Notes: generated by a model from the letters alone, not told the origin. A DNA stretch of 64,000 nt from Paenibacillus baekrokdamisoli (GCF_003945345.1 NZ_AP019308.1:6700001-6764000); one strand, 5' to 3'; positions 55,009 through 64,000 are shown, counted from the stretch's first letter. A program made the numbers and translations.

Positions 55009-56469
55009 ATGATAGTGGTCGAAGAAATGAGCTTCCAGAACACGACATTAACGAAGCAAGAAGCGGAAAGCATCATGGGTTTGGCAGGGCAGCTTCAATG
55101 GATAGCGGATGTATCCCAATCCGATATGTTTATTGATTGCCCACTCGATGACGAGAGCTCCGCACTGGTGATCGCTCAAGCCCACCCTTCCACTGCCGTT
55201 TCTTTATATAAAACATCGGTTGTTGGTCAATATGCCTATGTGCAGAATGAGCCTGCTGTTATGTTTTGTCTGCTTTCCGGCAAGCCTGTGATCGGTTCCC
55301 GCGGTACTTCGCAAGAAGGAATCGCAATGCAGCAAAATGTAATTCCCATTCATTCCAAACAAGGTAAAGTAATTGGTGCACTCATCATGGAGAAGGATAT
55401 TTCCGAGAAATTGGAGCAGGAGAAAAATGTTGAACGACTGATTGAGACGACCGAGCAATTAAGTGAAACGCTGCTAAGTCTGGCTCTATCTGAAGGCGGC
55501 ATGCAATCGCTCATGCAAGAAGGCATCGTGTTATTCGATGAGAATGAATGGATCACATACACCAACCCTCAGGCCCGAAAGTTACTAATGGAGATCGGAT
55601 ACTCGGACATGATTGAAGGCAGTTCATTAGGCGACTTGTTTTACGGAAAGCTGAACCGAGCTAGTCTGCTGAATCAAGCTGGTGTATTTCATGAGGAGTT
55701 TCAGATTGGGAACGTCACCTTTGAGTTGAAGGCTCTATCGATCTATCGGGATCAAATGACAGTAGGCGGATTTATGCTTATTCGTGATTTATCCGAGCTG
55801 AAGGAAAAGGAAAAGCAGTTGATTATTAAATCGGCAGTTATTAAAGAAATTCACCATCGTGTGAAAAACAACCTGCAAACCGTGTCCGGCCTGCTGCGGC
55901 TCCAAATGCGAAGGACACAGCATGAGGAAGTGCAGAACGTATACCGCGACAGTATCAATAGGATTAATAGTATTGCCATCATTCATGAAATGCTCGCTTT
56001 TGAGGGGATCGAGATGATTCCATTTAAAGAAGTAGCAGAACGAATCGCTAAGAACATTATTTCATCCTCGGTCAAACCGGATCAGTCCATACGTGCCTGG
56101 CTGAGCGGCGACGAACTGATTTTACCCTCTGAGCAAGCAACTACATTGGCTCTGGTCATTAACGAGCTGGTGCAAAATTGTGTCATTCATGCTTTTCAGG
56201 ATCGTAATGAAGGAGAGATCGAAATCTCCCTCCAAGTTACCGAAGATTCTGCAAGGCTCCGCGTCTCAGATAATGGCTGCGGCATAAACAATAAAGTACA
56301 GCCTGATGGCGCTAATACAAAAGGACATATCGGTTTGAAAATATCGGAGACTCTGGTTCAAGAAAATCTCGCCGGACAGATGAGTCTTACTTCAGATAAG
56401 CAAGGAACAAAGGTGGAAATCCTATTTCCGCTTCCCACTAAGGTGTCCGATCAGGAGGATGGTCTGTGA
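55009..56469 (+). CDS. eutW: Ethanolamine sensor histidine kinase EutW
   Basis: A 486-residue soluble kinase. An N-terminal sensor domain (about 10-130, H_kinase_N type) is followed by a PAS-like domain (about 165-270) and a HisKA_2 dimerisation domain with phospho-acceptor His283 (or His282) in EIHHRVKNNLQ. The HATPase domain has NELVQNCVIHAF and DNGCGI. No membrane span, so it senses cytoplasmic ethanolamine. Its stop overlaps the eutV start by 4 bases. EutW phosphorylates EutV. The 54898-55008 gap ahead of it has CCCATT/AATGGG pairing but no clear terminator. Confidence 0.92.
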   Translation: MIVVEEMSFQNTTLTKQEAESIMGLAGQLQWIADVSQSDMFIDCPLDDESSALVIAQAHPSTAVSLYKTSVVGQYAYVQNEPAVMFCLLSGKPVIGSRGTSQEGIAMQQNVIPIHSKQGKVIGALIMEKDISEKLEQEKNVERLIETTEQLSETLLSLALSEGGMQSLMQEGIVLFDENEWITYTNPQARKLLMEIGYSDMIEGSSLGDLFYGKLNRASLLNQAGVFHEEFQIGNVTFELKALSIYRDQMTVGGFMLIRDLSELKEKEKQLIIKSAVIKEIHHRVKNNLQTVSGLLRLQMRRTQHEEVQNVYRDSINRINSIAIIHEMLAFEGIEMIPFKEVAERIAKNIISSSVKPDQSIRAWLSGDELILPSEQATTLALVINELVQNCVIHAFQDRNEGEIEISLQVTEDSARLRVSDNGCGINNKVQPDGANTKGHIGLKISETLVQENLAGQMSLTSDKQGTKVEILFPLPTKVSDQEDGL

Positions 56470-57047
56470 AAAACACAATCGTCGTTGTCGATGATGATCC
56501 CATAATTCGTATGGACATCCGGGAAATGCTGGAAGAGGAAGCGTACACTGTCGTAGGCGAAGCGAAAAACGGACAGGAAGCGATAGAGCTTGTTGCCAAG
56601 CTGAAGCCGGATCTTGTCATCATGGATGTCAAGATGCCTGTGATGAATGGAATCAAAGCTTCGCAAATTATTCGTAAGATGCAGGATACAGCTGTACTTC
56701 TGCTGACGGCTTACAGTCAGAAGGAATTGGTTCAGGATGCCCGTCAGGCGGGGGTTACTGCTTATCTAGTCAAACCTGTTTCAGAGGCTGATTTAATCCC
56801 GGCCGTTGAAATTGCGCTCAGTCAGAAGGCAAAAATGGATGAGCTCAAAAAAGATATTGAGCAGCTTAAGCAAACCCTGGAGGAACGCAAGCTGATTGAG
56901 CGAGCTAAAGGCATGATCATGAAGGCATTCGATCTGGACGAAGATGAAGCCTACCAAAAGCTGAGGAAACTGAGCATGACAGAACGTGTGTCATTGCCCC
57001 AGCTTGCAGTTAGACTGTTGGAAGAAGGTCTGGGTGCTATTACATAA
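56466..57047 (+). CDS. eutV: Antiterminator response regulator EutV (ANTAR)
   Basis: A 193-residue regulator. The receiver domain has Asp10-Asp11, phospho-acceptor Asp54 (MDVKMP) and Lys in YLVKPV. A coiled-coil helix follows near 120-140, then the RNA-binding ANTAR domain (about 130-190: RKLIERAKGMIMKAFDLDED, then a three-helix bundle). GTG start. It should bind the hexaloop hairpin at 49121 and prevent termination at 49130, so the operon turns on its own activator. Confidence 0.95.
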   Translation: MKNTIVVVDDDPIIRMDIREMLEEEAYTVVGEAKNGQEAIELVAKLKPDLVIMDVKMPVMNGIKASQIIRKMQDTAVLLLTAYSQKELVQDARQAGVTAYLVKPVSEADLIPAVEIALSQKAKMDELKKDIEQLKQTLEERKLIERAKGMIMKAFDLDEDEAYQKLRKLSMTERVSLPQLAVRLLEEGLGAIT

Positions 57048-57070
57048 AAGCTATGAAATGGGTGAACCGC

Positions 57071-58555
57071 ATGGAAGAGCAATGGATTACCAGTGTGGGG
57101 ATCGATATTGGAACGAGCACGACCAAAATGATTGTAAGTCGATTAAAACTTATTCGTACTTCAAGTGCTGTCTCCATTCCGAGGTATGAGATTGTTGAGC
57201 GCGAGCTTGTCTACGCAAGTCCGATTTACAGCACGCCTTTGTTAAGTGATGACGAGATAGACGCGGAGAGAATCTGGGACATCTTGCTGCGGGAGTACGA
57301 ACTTGCCGCAATTAGTCCTTCCTCGCTAAAGTCGGGCGCAGTCATTATTACCGGTGAGACAGCTATTAAGCGAAATGCGCGTCACATTCTCCATTTGCTT
57401 GCAGAGCGCTCCGGCGATTTCGTTGTGGCAACGGCAGGTGCAGATCTTGAGGGTTTACTGGCTGGCAAAGGCGCCGGGGCAGAAAATCGCTCAAGGGAAG
57501 CTCGAGGAGCTGTCGCCAACATCGATGTGGGCGGTGGGACAGCCAATGCTGCGGTATTCCTTCGGGGAAGACCCGTAGGGACGGTCACGTTTCATGTGGG
57601 CGGTAGGCTTATTCAGGTTGATAGCAACGGTATTATTGCAGCGATATCACCTTCTATAAGGCCATGGCTTGACGCTTGCGGATTTCGAATAAGGGTTGGG
57701 CAGCAGGTCAGTTTTACTTTACTCAAAGAAATTTGCGCCGAGATGTGCCGTGATATGTTGGACTTTATGACGGGATTCAAGCATCCGCGAAATGATAAAG
57801 CTTTGTCCGAGCTCATTCTCGGAGACTACGGCCTTGCAGTCCCGCCTATTGAGGAGTGGATGATCTCCGGAGGGGTAGGACTTTTAATGGAGAAGGCAGC
57901 TCCCGCCAATATGGCTGAAATGGCCGTTCATGGCGATATCGGTCCACTCCTTGCTCATTCGTTGAAGGAGACTTTGGCTCGTTATCCGATCAAGCTTACC
58001 CAGCCGGATCAGACTGTGCGAGCAACTGTGATTGGCGCAGGGATGCAGAGCACGGAAATAAGCGGGGCTACCGTCCACTTAGATGCTTCGGAACTGCCAA
58101 TCCGTAATCTTCCTGTCTATAAGCTGCCAATAACAAACGCGACACTTGAGCACGCAGCAGTGCTTGTCGAAGCGCTTCATGAAGCCATGAAGACCTGTGC
58201 CGCACTTTATGGACAGGAATCCTCTCCGCCGTTCGCGCTGGCACTTACTGGTTCCTTGCAGCCCACTTATAAATCAGTGCAAGAGTTAGCTGTGAAGCTT
58301 GCAGAAAGCTACCGAATTTATTTTCCGACTAGCGGAGTATTGGTCATCATTTGTGAGAATGACATGGCACTGGCGCTCGGACAATCGCTGCAAAAGCAAG
58401 TAGGCAATAGCTTAAAGCTGATTTGCATCGATCAAATTAAAGTCGAGCATGGTGATTATATTGATTTGGGAGAGCCGATCTCAGGAACCATGATTCCCGT
58501 TGTGATCAAAACACTAGCTTTTAACGACAAAACCGGAGGAGCGATACAAGCTTGA
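57071..58555 (+). CDS. eutA: Ethanolamine ammonia-lyase reactivase EutA
   Basis: A 494-residue ASKHA-fold ATPase that swaps damaged cobalamin out of the lyase. Phosphate-binding loop VGIDIGTSTTKMIVSR at the start and ANIDVGGGTANAAVF near 160. ATG 57071 was chosen because GGGTGA lies 6 bases before it; ATG 57053 lacks a site. Length is normal. The stop overlaps the eutB start. Confidence 0.92.
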   Translation: MEEQWITSVGIDIGTSTTKMIVSRLKLIRTSSAVSIPRYEIVERELVYASPIYSTPLLSDDEIDAERIWDILLREYELAAISPSSLKSGAVIITGETAIKRNARHILHLLAERSGDFVVATAGADLEGLLAGKGAGAENRSREARGAVANIDVGGGTANAAVFLRGRPVGTVTFHVGGRLIQVDSNGIIAAISPSIRPWLDACGFRIRVGQQVSFTLLKEICAEMCRDMLDFMTGFKHPRNDKALSELILGDYGLAVPPIEEWMISGGVGLLMEKAAPANMAEMAVHGDIGPLLAHSLKETLARYPIKLTQPDQTVRATVIGAGMQSTEISGATVHLDASELPIRNLPVYKLPITNATLEHAAVLVEALHEAMKTCAALYGQESSPPFALALTGSLQPTYKSVQELAVKLAESYRIYFPTSGVLVIICENDMALALGQSLQKQVGNSLKLICIDQIKVEHGDYIDLGEPISGTMIPVVIKTLAFNDKTGGAIQA

Positions 58556-59913
58556 AGCTGAAAACGACATTGTTCGGGACCACATTTCAATTCCGTGATT
58601 TGAAAGAAGTTATGGCGAAAGCAAACGAAGAAAAATCGGGCGATCAGCTGGCGGGTATCGCCGCCGAAGATGCCAAAGAAAGAATGGCCGCTAAGCTGGT
58701 GCTCTCCGATATCACGCTGGCGGATATCCGCAATCATCCGCTGCTTCCACCTGAAATCGATGAAGTTTCCAGAGTAATCGACGAGGCAGTAAGCGAGAAG
58801 ATGTTTGCCGAAGTTAGAAACTGGACCGTTGCAGAGCTTAGGGAATTCCTGCTCCAACAGGACACAGACAGCAGCCGGATCCGCAGGGTTTCTCGCGGTT
58901 TAACGAGTGAAATGATTGCTGCTGCAGCTAAATTAATGAGCAATTTGGATTTGGTGCAGGCTGCTTCCAAGATGGAAGTGATCACAACCTGCAATACCTC
59001 GATGGGCCAAAGGGGTGTCCTTGCTGGACGCGCACAGCCGAATCATCCAACGGACAGTATTCAAGGGATGAAGGCGTCTTTATTTGAAGCATTAAGCTAT
59101 GGGATTGGGGATGCCGTTCTTGGTATTAATCCCGTGATCGATTCCGCAGACAGCGTCAAAAATTTGCTGAACGCAACCAAAGAAGTGATGGCCAAGTGGA
59201 ATATCCCAACGCAGAACTGCGTGCTCGCGCATGTCAAAACGCAAATGCGAGCCATCCGTAATGGTGCGCCAGCGGATATGATGTTCCAAAGTCTTGCCGG
59301 CTCTGAGGCAGGTAATAAAGCATTTGGCATTAGCTTGGGGCTGTTGGATGAAGCACATGAGCTTATTCACAAAGAGGGTACCGGTACAGGTCCGAACCTA
59401 TGGTATTTTGAAACGGGGCAAGGCTCTGAGCTATCCAGCGAAGCACACTTTGGCATTGATCAGCTCACGCTCGAATCGCGCTGTTATGCGCTAGCTAGAA
59501 AGTATCAACCTTTTATGGTAAATACGGTAGTCGGCTTTATTGGTCCAGAGTACTTGTATGATAGCAGGCAGGTTATCCGCGCGGGCCTTGAAGATCATTT
59601 CATGGGTAAGCTGCATGGCTTGCCGATGGGTGTAGATGTCTGTTACACGAACCATATGAAAGCCGACCAGAATGATATGGATAATTTATCCGTACTGCTT
59701 ACGGCTGCAGGTGTAAACTTTATTATTGGCGTGGCGATGGCGGATGATTGCATGCTGAACTATCAGTCGACAAGCTACCATGATATTGCTACCTTGCGAG
59801 AGACAATGGGCCGAAGGCCTGCTCCGGAATTTGAACAATGGCTTGTCAAAATGGGGATTATGGAGAATGGTAAATTGACTCCGCTCGCCGGTGACCCTAG
59901 CTTATTTATGTAG
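58552..59913 (+). CDS. eutB: Ethanolamine ammonia-lyase large subunit EutB
   Basis: A 453-residue TIM-barrel subunit that, with adenosylcobalamin, splits ethanolamine into acetaldehyde and ammonia. Full length and typical (NTSMGQRGVLAGRAQPNHPT, DVCYTNHMKADQNDMDN, GVAMADDCMLNYQSTSYHD). TTG start with GGAGGAGCG site, 4-base overlap with eutA. Confidence 0.97.
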   Translation: MKLKTTLFGTTFQFRDLKEVMAKANEEKSGDQLAGIAAEDAKERMAAKLVLSDITLADIRNHPLLPPEIDEVSRVIDEAVSEKMFAEVRNWTVAELREFLLQQDTDSSRIRRVSRGLTSEMIAAAAKLMSNLDLVQAASKMEVITTCNTSMGQRGVLAGRAQPNHPTDSIQGMKASLFEALSYGIGDAVLGINPVIDSADSVKNLLNATKEVMAKWNIPTQNCVLAHVKTQMRAIRNGAPADMMFQSLAGSEAGNKAFGISLGLLDEAHELIHKEGTGTGPNLWYFETGQGSELSSEAHFGIDQLTLESRCYALARKYQPFMVNTVVGFIGPEYLYDSRQVIRAGLEDHFMGKLHGLPMGVDVCYTNHMKADQNDMDNLSVLLTAAGVNFIIGVAMADDCMLNYQSTSYHDIATLRETMGRRPAPEFEQWLVKMGIMENGKLTPLAGDPSLFM

Positions 59914-59934
59914 GATGCAATGGGAGGTTAAAGC

Positions 59935-60825
59935 ATGAATCTGAACGTTTCTGTGGAACAGCTAGTTGATCGAGTGATGGCTGAATTGAATAAAAGGATC
60001 TCGTCAACCGCTGTGGATAGCCCAGCTAGCCCAGCTCTTGCTGCAGATCCGTCTCCCCCTAAAGAGGACATCGTCATAGAGGATATCGGCTTTGAAACGC
60101 CTTCCTCCAAAGTACCCTTTCCCAAGTGGGAAGAAGGGATGCAGGAGCTTCTCGCAAGTACTCCTGCCCGTATCGGCGTATGGCGTGCAGGAACACGCCC
60201 CTTAACGAAGGAAATGCTCAAATTCAGATGCGACCACGCAGCAGCTGTAGATTCGATCTACGGTGAAGTTAGTCCATTACTGCTGGATGAATTCGGCATG
60301 TTTACCGTAGAGACCCGTTATGAGAACATAGAAAATTATTTGAAACGTCCGGATATGGGCCGCATCATTACGGAAGATGGCATGCGTGCAATCCAATTAA
60401 ACTGTAAAGCCAAGCCGCAGGTACAAATCGTCGTTTCTGATGGGCTAAGTGCAAATGCAGTAGATGCCAACCTGCGCGATGTGTATCCTTCTCTGCTTGA
60501 TTCACTCAGTGCCAATGGACTAACGGTGGGCACAACCTTTTTCGTTCGCGGTGGGCGGGTTGCTGTTATGGATCCTATCGGTGAATTGCTTCAGCCGGAG
60601 GTGCTTGTGCTGTTAATCGGTGAACGACCAGGTCTTCTTTCTTCGAAGTCGTTAAGTGCCTACATGTGCTATCGTCCGCGAAAAGGCACCGTTGAAAGTG
60701 AGAGAACCGTTATATCTAACATTCATCAAAGAGGCACGCCTCCGGTTGAAGCGGGTGCGCATATCGGCAGTATATTGAAAAAAATGCTTGAACAGAAAAC
60801 GAGCGGTGTGAATTTAGACATCTGA
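59935..60825 (+). CDS. eutC: Ethanolamine ammonia-lyase small subunit EutC
   Basis: A 296-residue cobalamin-contacting subunit. The N-terminal helix (VEQLVDRVMAELNKRI) is an encapsulation-type signal, then a Pro/Ala linker to about residue 60. The conserved domain follows (ARIGVWRAGTRPLTKEMLKF, VVSDGLSANAV, MCYRPRKGTVESERTV). ATG with GGGAGG. Last eut gene; the transcript probably ends at the terminator near 60979. Confidence 0.96.
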   Translation: MNLNVSVEQLVDRVMAELNKRISSTAVDSPASPALAADPSPPKEDIVIEDIGFETPSSKVPFPKWEEGMQELLASTPARIGVWRAGTRPLTKEMLKFRCDHAAAVDSIYGEVSPLLLDEFGMFTVETRYENIENYLKRPDMGRIITEDGMRAIQLNCKAKPQVQIVVSDGLSANAVDANLRDVYPSLLDSLSANGLTVGTTFFVRGGRVAVMDPIGELLQPEVLVLLIGERPGLLSSKSLSAYMCYRPRKGTVESERTVISNIHQRGTPPVEAGAHIGSILKKMLEQKTSGVNLDI

Positions 60826-60908
60826 TGAATTGTAAATTATACGGGTCGGAAGTTTTGGGAAATAGAAGCTTCGATTGGATGATATTTGGCAAATTAACAT
60901 TTTTGTAT

Positions 60909-60952
60909 AGACAGTACAAAAGTTGTCTGCTATTATGATGTCATCATATAGA
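60909..60952 (+). promoter_or_regulatory. Possible tad promoter with two inverted repeats
   Basis: TTGTCT (60923-60928), 18-bp spacer, TATAGA (60947-60952). AGACA (60909-60913) pairs with TGTCT (60924-60928) over the -35, and TATGATG-T-CATCATA (60934-60948) is a perfect 7-1-7 palindrome over spacer and -10. Both could be operators for an unknown regulator. Confidence 0.4.
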
Positions 60953-60978
60953 ACAGTTTAATAGCGACGAGCTATGCG

Positions 60979-61022
60979 AAGAACGCATGCTGGGCATAAT
61001 GCCCCGGCTGCGTTCTTTTTTT
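60979..61022 (+). terminator. Strong intrinsic terminator between eutC and the tad genes
   Basis: GAACGCA (60981-60987) pairs with TGCGTTC (61009-61015), with an inner GGGCAT/ATGCCC stem, followed by a T8 tract (61015-61022). It should end the eut transcript. If the promoter at 60923 is real, the terminator would also sit in the tad leader, 33 bases before the first start. Confidence 0.85.
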
Positions 61023-61054
61023 GTTGTCGTAAGGGCTGTAGAAAGGACAAAGTG

Positions 61055-61789
61055 ATGAACAGAAAGCGGAATCTGTTTGTAAGTTTGGCAGCTGCGTTAT
61101 TATCTGGACTTCTCGTTTACGGAGTCTATATGCTGCAGCTAAGACAGGTCAAGTTTCAGGAAACGGTTTCGGTAGTGGTACCTAAGCAATTCGTACAGGC
61201 CGGAGAGCGATTGACCACGGATATGCTGACGGTAAAGCAAATATCGAAGGCATCTTATGTATCCGATATGATCTTTTCTGTGGAGGAAGCAAACGGAATG
61301 GAAGCAGTGGTGCCGCTCGGGTCCGATGAACCGCTGCTGAAATGGAAGATGGATCGGTTTAGGCTGCTTCCAAGTCGCACCCAGTCTACTTTTCAAATCC
61401 CAAGGGATTATGTGTTGTCAGTTTCTAACGGTATTCGCGCAGGAGACAAAGTGATCGTATATCTTTCGGGAGAACTAGCCGCATCTACACGGCTATTCGC
61501 AGAAACGGTTACCGTTGCTTCTGTGAAATCATCCGGTAATGTCGAAATAGACGATACAACGAATCCGAATCTAATGTCCCTTGCAAATGGTGATAAAGAG
61601 AAAATGTACGCTTCAAGGCGAGATGCGAATGGCATGATCGATTATATTAATTTGAATTTATCAGAAGCCCAGTGGCTTCAGCTCGATTCGTTATGCAAGT
61701 CTGGAAAAAGCAAAGTCGTTATCGCTTACTCCTCTGAATCCTTAGACATACAAACAGGTGTTAATGATGATGCAAGGGTGGTGAAGTGA
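61055..61789 (+). CDS. SAF-domain protein, CpaB/RcpC-like
   Basis: A 244-residue protein with one N-terminal membrane span (about 8-24), a SAF domain (about 33-95, VVVPKQFVQAGERLTTDMLT) and a beta domain (about 105-180). CpaB/RcpC proteins belong to Tad (Flp pilus) systems. ATG 61055 was chosen with GAAAGGAC upstream; a longer frame from 60974 reads through the terminator. Stop overlaps the next start by 4 bases. Confidence 0.85.
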   Translation: MNRKRNLFVSLAAALLSGLLVYGVYMLQLRQVKFQETVSVVVPKQFVQAGERLTTDMLTVKQISKASYVSDMIFSVEEANGMEAVVPLGSDEPLLKWKMDRFRLLPSRTQSTFQIPRDYVLSVSNGIRAGDKVIVYLSGELAASTRLFAETVTVASVKSSGNVEIDDTTNPNLMSLANGDKEKMYASRRDANGMIDYINLNLSEAQWLQLDSLCKSGKSKVVIAYSSESLDIQTGVNDDARVVK

Positions 61790-62631
61790 GCACTATGAAG
61801 GCACCGCTTATTGCATTTATCGGAACGACACCTAATATCGGGACGACGGTCGCGGCTATCGCTGCTGCCTGCCGGATGGCGCAAGAAGGTGCTCTCTCTG
61901 TTGGCTACCTATGCTTGAATTTGAAGAGCTCCAAGCTTCATCGTTATGTAGGGGTGGATTCCCCTTCGATAACACTTGATTCGCTTAGACCGGAGCTTCG
62001 AACAAACTCTTTATATTCGGATAAGCTGCTTCGCTCGATGCATCAAGCACGCGGCAATAACAATTGTCACCTTTTATTCGGGAATATCATGCGTGATCAG
62101 GCTGAGTTTTTTACGGTAGAGGAGATGGATCACCTGCTCGATGTCGCGCAGCAATCATTTGATGTCGTGATTGCAGATGTTAGCGCCTATTGGGATAACG
62201 CTGCAACCTTATGCACCCTGCGACGAGCAAACTCTCGAATCCTTGTGACAACAAGTGCGCTGTCTCATTTTCAAGAGGATGCTCAGCGTTGGATTAAGCA
62301 GCTTTCACCCGTATTCGGTATTGCCAGTGACGATTATGAAGCGGTTATTGTACATCCACCATGGAGAAATGGAGGTTTTCATGTGAAAGAGATTTGCAAA
62401 GAGCTTGGTGTACCCTTTATCGGTGAATGGAGATTGTCTGAGGATCTGCTTTCCCAGCTGGATAGCGGGATGTTAGATGAGTGGCTGGTACAGAACGAAC
62501 AAGGGAAGCGGCTCATGGCAGAGCCTGCGAAACAAATCATTCGAAAACACGGACTTCATCGGCAAGTGCAAATTGCGATACAGCCTTGGTATAAGAAGCT
62601 ACTGACGCATCGTGGAGAAGTGGGGTCCTAA
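61786..62631 (+). CDS. CpaE/TadZ-like MinD-family ATPase
   Basis: A 281-residue P-loop ATPase. A deviant Walker A (FIGTTPNIGTTVAA, lysine not in the standard place) and FDVVIADVSAYWDN for Walker B indicate the TadZ/CpaE group, which localises Tad machinery; the usual N-terminal receiver-like domain is absent. GTG start, 1-base overlap with the next gene (TAATG). Confidence 0.75.
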   Translation: MSTMKAPLIAFIGTTPNIGTTVAAIAAACRMAQEGALSVGYLCLNLKSSKLHRYVGVDSPSITLDSLRPELRTNSLYSDKLLRSMHQARGNNNCHLLFGNIMRDQAEFFTVEEMDHLLDVAQQSFDVVIADVSAYWDNAATLCTLRRANSRILVTTSALSHFQEDAQRWIKQLSPVFGIASDDYEAVIVHPPWRNGGFHVKEICKELGVPFIGEWRLSEDLLSQLDSGMLDEWLVQNEQGKRLMAEPAKQIIRKHGLHRQVQIAIQPWYKKLLTHRGEVGS

Positions 62632-64000
62632 TGGGGGGTCAAGAGAGGTTTTCACCAGCAGCTTATTCAACCAAGCTGTGGGCGGAAGAAGCAGGGCAGC
62701 CTGACCAGCTTGATGAGAGTGAAAGGGAAGCAGAGGTTCTGCGGGATTTTGGACGGCTTGCAGAGGATATTCGCACCTATCTAGTGCTGCCGCGCGGAGA
62801 CACGGAAGAGGAGAAAAGGCAATACAACGAGAGTCTGAATCGCGCTGTGCTTGGTTATGCAGAGGAGCGGGAGCAGTTATTGGCTGTTATTGCGGATCGT
62901 CTCCTTCGTCAGCGTATCCATGAGCTGCCGGATTATAAGCATCCCTACGCATCGCTCGCTGAAGCATTATTCGCAGAAGTAATTGGACTGAATGTGCTGG
63001 AGCTTGTGCTGCAGCATAGAGAAGGGCTTGAAGAAATACAGGTTGTAGGAACGCGGATATTTGAAGTGCGGGATGGCTGTAGTCGGCCCTCGGAGTATTC
63101 CTTTGAATCCTTACGTGAAGTGGAACGGATTCAACAGAATCTAGTGCTCTACAACAATGACCGCATTAATCCACGGAAGAAATGGGCAGAGGTTATGCTC
63201 CGTGATGGAACTCGGGTGACGATGACGGGGTTTGGGTTTACGGCACAGCCGACATTGACTCTGCGTTTCTATACGGTTCGGCGGTTCCATCTCCATGCGC
63301 TTAGTGAACCGGAGTATGGAACAATGAGTGAGCGGCTTAGGGAGATGCTGCTTGCTGTACTGCAAGCGAGGTTCAATATAGTCGTTATCGGACCGACGAA
63401 TTCAGGTAAGACGCACCTGATCAAGGCGCTAATCGGTGAACTGCCAGACGAGGAACGGATCGTAACGATAGAGAGCCGACATGAGTTGATGCTTTGTCGT
63501 GACTTCCCTAATAAGAACATTATTGAATATGAGACCGATGAAGAAGACCCGCTCCATCGATCTGTGCAGGCATTCAAGCTCGCTCTTCGACAATCACCCC
63601 AGAGAATTATCCATGCCGAAATTCGTGACGAGGATGCCAATATCTATGTGCGTGCTTGCACGCGGGGTCACTCCGGCAGTATGACGACGCTGCATGCGAA
63701 TACACTTGAGGATGTGCCTGAAGCGATATCGGATATGTGTATGCTGGATGGCCGTGGGATGAATCCGGTGAGGCTGACCAAGAGAATCGCAGAACAGGTG
63801 ACACAGATTGGAATTGAAATGCGATCTGATGCAGGCAGGAGACGAGTGGTTAGGCTAGCGGAGATCGGCTGGTCTGGAGGTGAGGTTACAGTGGTGGATT
63901 GGGCTGTTTATGACGTAAAGACGGAGGAGTGGATTTACCCTTCAGAGCCATCTAAAGCTGCCGCTGTCAAATTAAACCTCGCAGGTATCGATCTAACTAG
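62631..64000 (+). CDS. CpaF/TadA-type secretion ATPase, 3' end outside the window
   Basis: At least 456 residues, open to the right edge with no stop. An acidic helical N-terminal region is followed by the conserved NDRINPRKKWAEVMLRDGTR segment of CpaF. Walker A GPTNSGKT is at 254-261, IESRHELML for the Asp/His box, and HAEIRDEDANIYVRA with RGHSGSMTTLHAN for Walker B and His box. This hexameric ATPase drives assembly of Tad/Flp pili. ATG overlaps the preceding stop by one base. Confidence 0.92.
   Translation, partial: MGGQERFSPAAYSTKLWAEEAGQPDQLDESEREAEVLRDFGRLAEDIRTYLVLPRGDTEEEKRQYNESLNRAVLGYAEEREQLLAVIADRLLRQRIHELPDYKHPYASLAEALFAEVIGLNVLELVLQHREGLEEIQVVGTRIFEVRDGCSRPSEYSFESLREVERIQQNLVLYNNDRINPRKKWAEVMLRDGTRVTMTGFGFTAQPTLTLRFYTVRRFHLHALSEPEYGTMSERLREMLLAVLQARFNIVVIGPTNSGKTHLIKALIGELPDEERIVTIESRHELMLCRDFPNKNIIEYETDEEDPLHRSVQAFKLALRQSPQRIIHAEIRDEDANIYVRACTRGHSGSMTTLHANTLEDVPEAISDMCMLDGRGMNPVRLTKRIAEQVTQIGIEMRSDAGRRRVVRLAEIGWSGGEVTVVDWAVYDVKTEEWIYPSEPSKAAAVKLNLAGIDLT

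Overview
The window looks like the chromosome of a Paenibacillus-type member of the Bacillota. The signs are very large secreted glycosidases with S-layer homology (SLH) domains, CUT1 sugar transporters that lack their own ATPase, strong AGGAGG-type ribosome sites, common TTG/GTG starts, and the conserved block ydcC-like lipoprotein - alr - ndoAI - ndoA. The species cannot be fixed from sequence reading alone. No rRNA, tRNA or CRISPR array was seen.

1-9 kb: a catabolic cluster. A divergent Gfo/Idh gene runs off the left edge. A zinc alcohol dehydrogenase is followed by a tight operon: GntR/FCD regulator, M20 amidohydrolase, RidA, metallo-beta-lactamase-fold hydrolase, Gfo/Idh oxidoreductase, FAH-family hydrolase and an 885-residue glycosidase-like protein. 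An AT-rich palindromic site recurs here and at two promoters 36-38 kb away, which suggests one regulon. A cytochrome P450 pseudogene ends the block.

9.6-26 kb: a LacI-controlled glycan locus. LacI regulator, secreted protein of unknown role, small coiled-coil protein, GH13-like enzyme, CUT1 binding protein plus two permeases, GH78-like alpha-L-rhamnosidase, and a 1943-residue SLH-anchored GH42-like enzyme. TTGCG-centred palindromes lie at the lacI promoter, the operon promoter and the transporter gene, with one near-copy inside the rhamnosidase gene.

26-45 kb: a decayed IS3-family element with intact ends and a 3-bp target duplication. Two large minus-strand secreted proteins follow: a TIM-barrel-like protein interrupted by four tandem beta-domains, and an SLH plus DUF4838 protein with a duplicated C-terminal unit. 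Divergent from them is an operon of cytoplasmic DUF4838 protein, Lpl-type ABC transporter and class V PLP enzyme, with candidate CcpA (cre) sites. A GH8 glucanase or chitosanase closes the region.

45-49 kb: housekeeping block of a LolA/YdcC-like lipoprotein, alanine racemase and the EndoAI/EndoA (MazEF) toxin-antitoxin pair.

49-61 kb: a 14-gene ethanolamine-utilisation microcompartment operon (eutL, BMC gene, eutE, eutM, pduL, unknown 278-aa gene, eutN, eutS, eutP, eutW, eutV, eutA, eutB, eutC). It is preceded by a leader in which an ANTAR-type hexaloop hairpin competes with an intrinsic terminator, so EutW/EutV, encoded inside the operon, should control its transcription by antitermination. 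No eutH, eutT, eutG or eutD is present in the window.

61-64 kb: the start of a Tad/Flp-type operon (SAF/CpaB-like protein, CpaE/TadZ-like ATPase, CpaF/TadA ATPase cut by the right edge).
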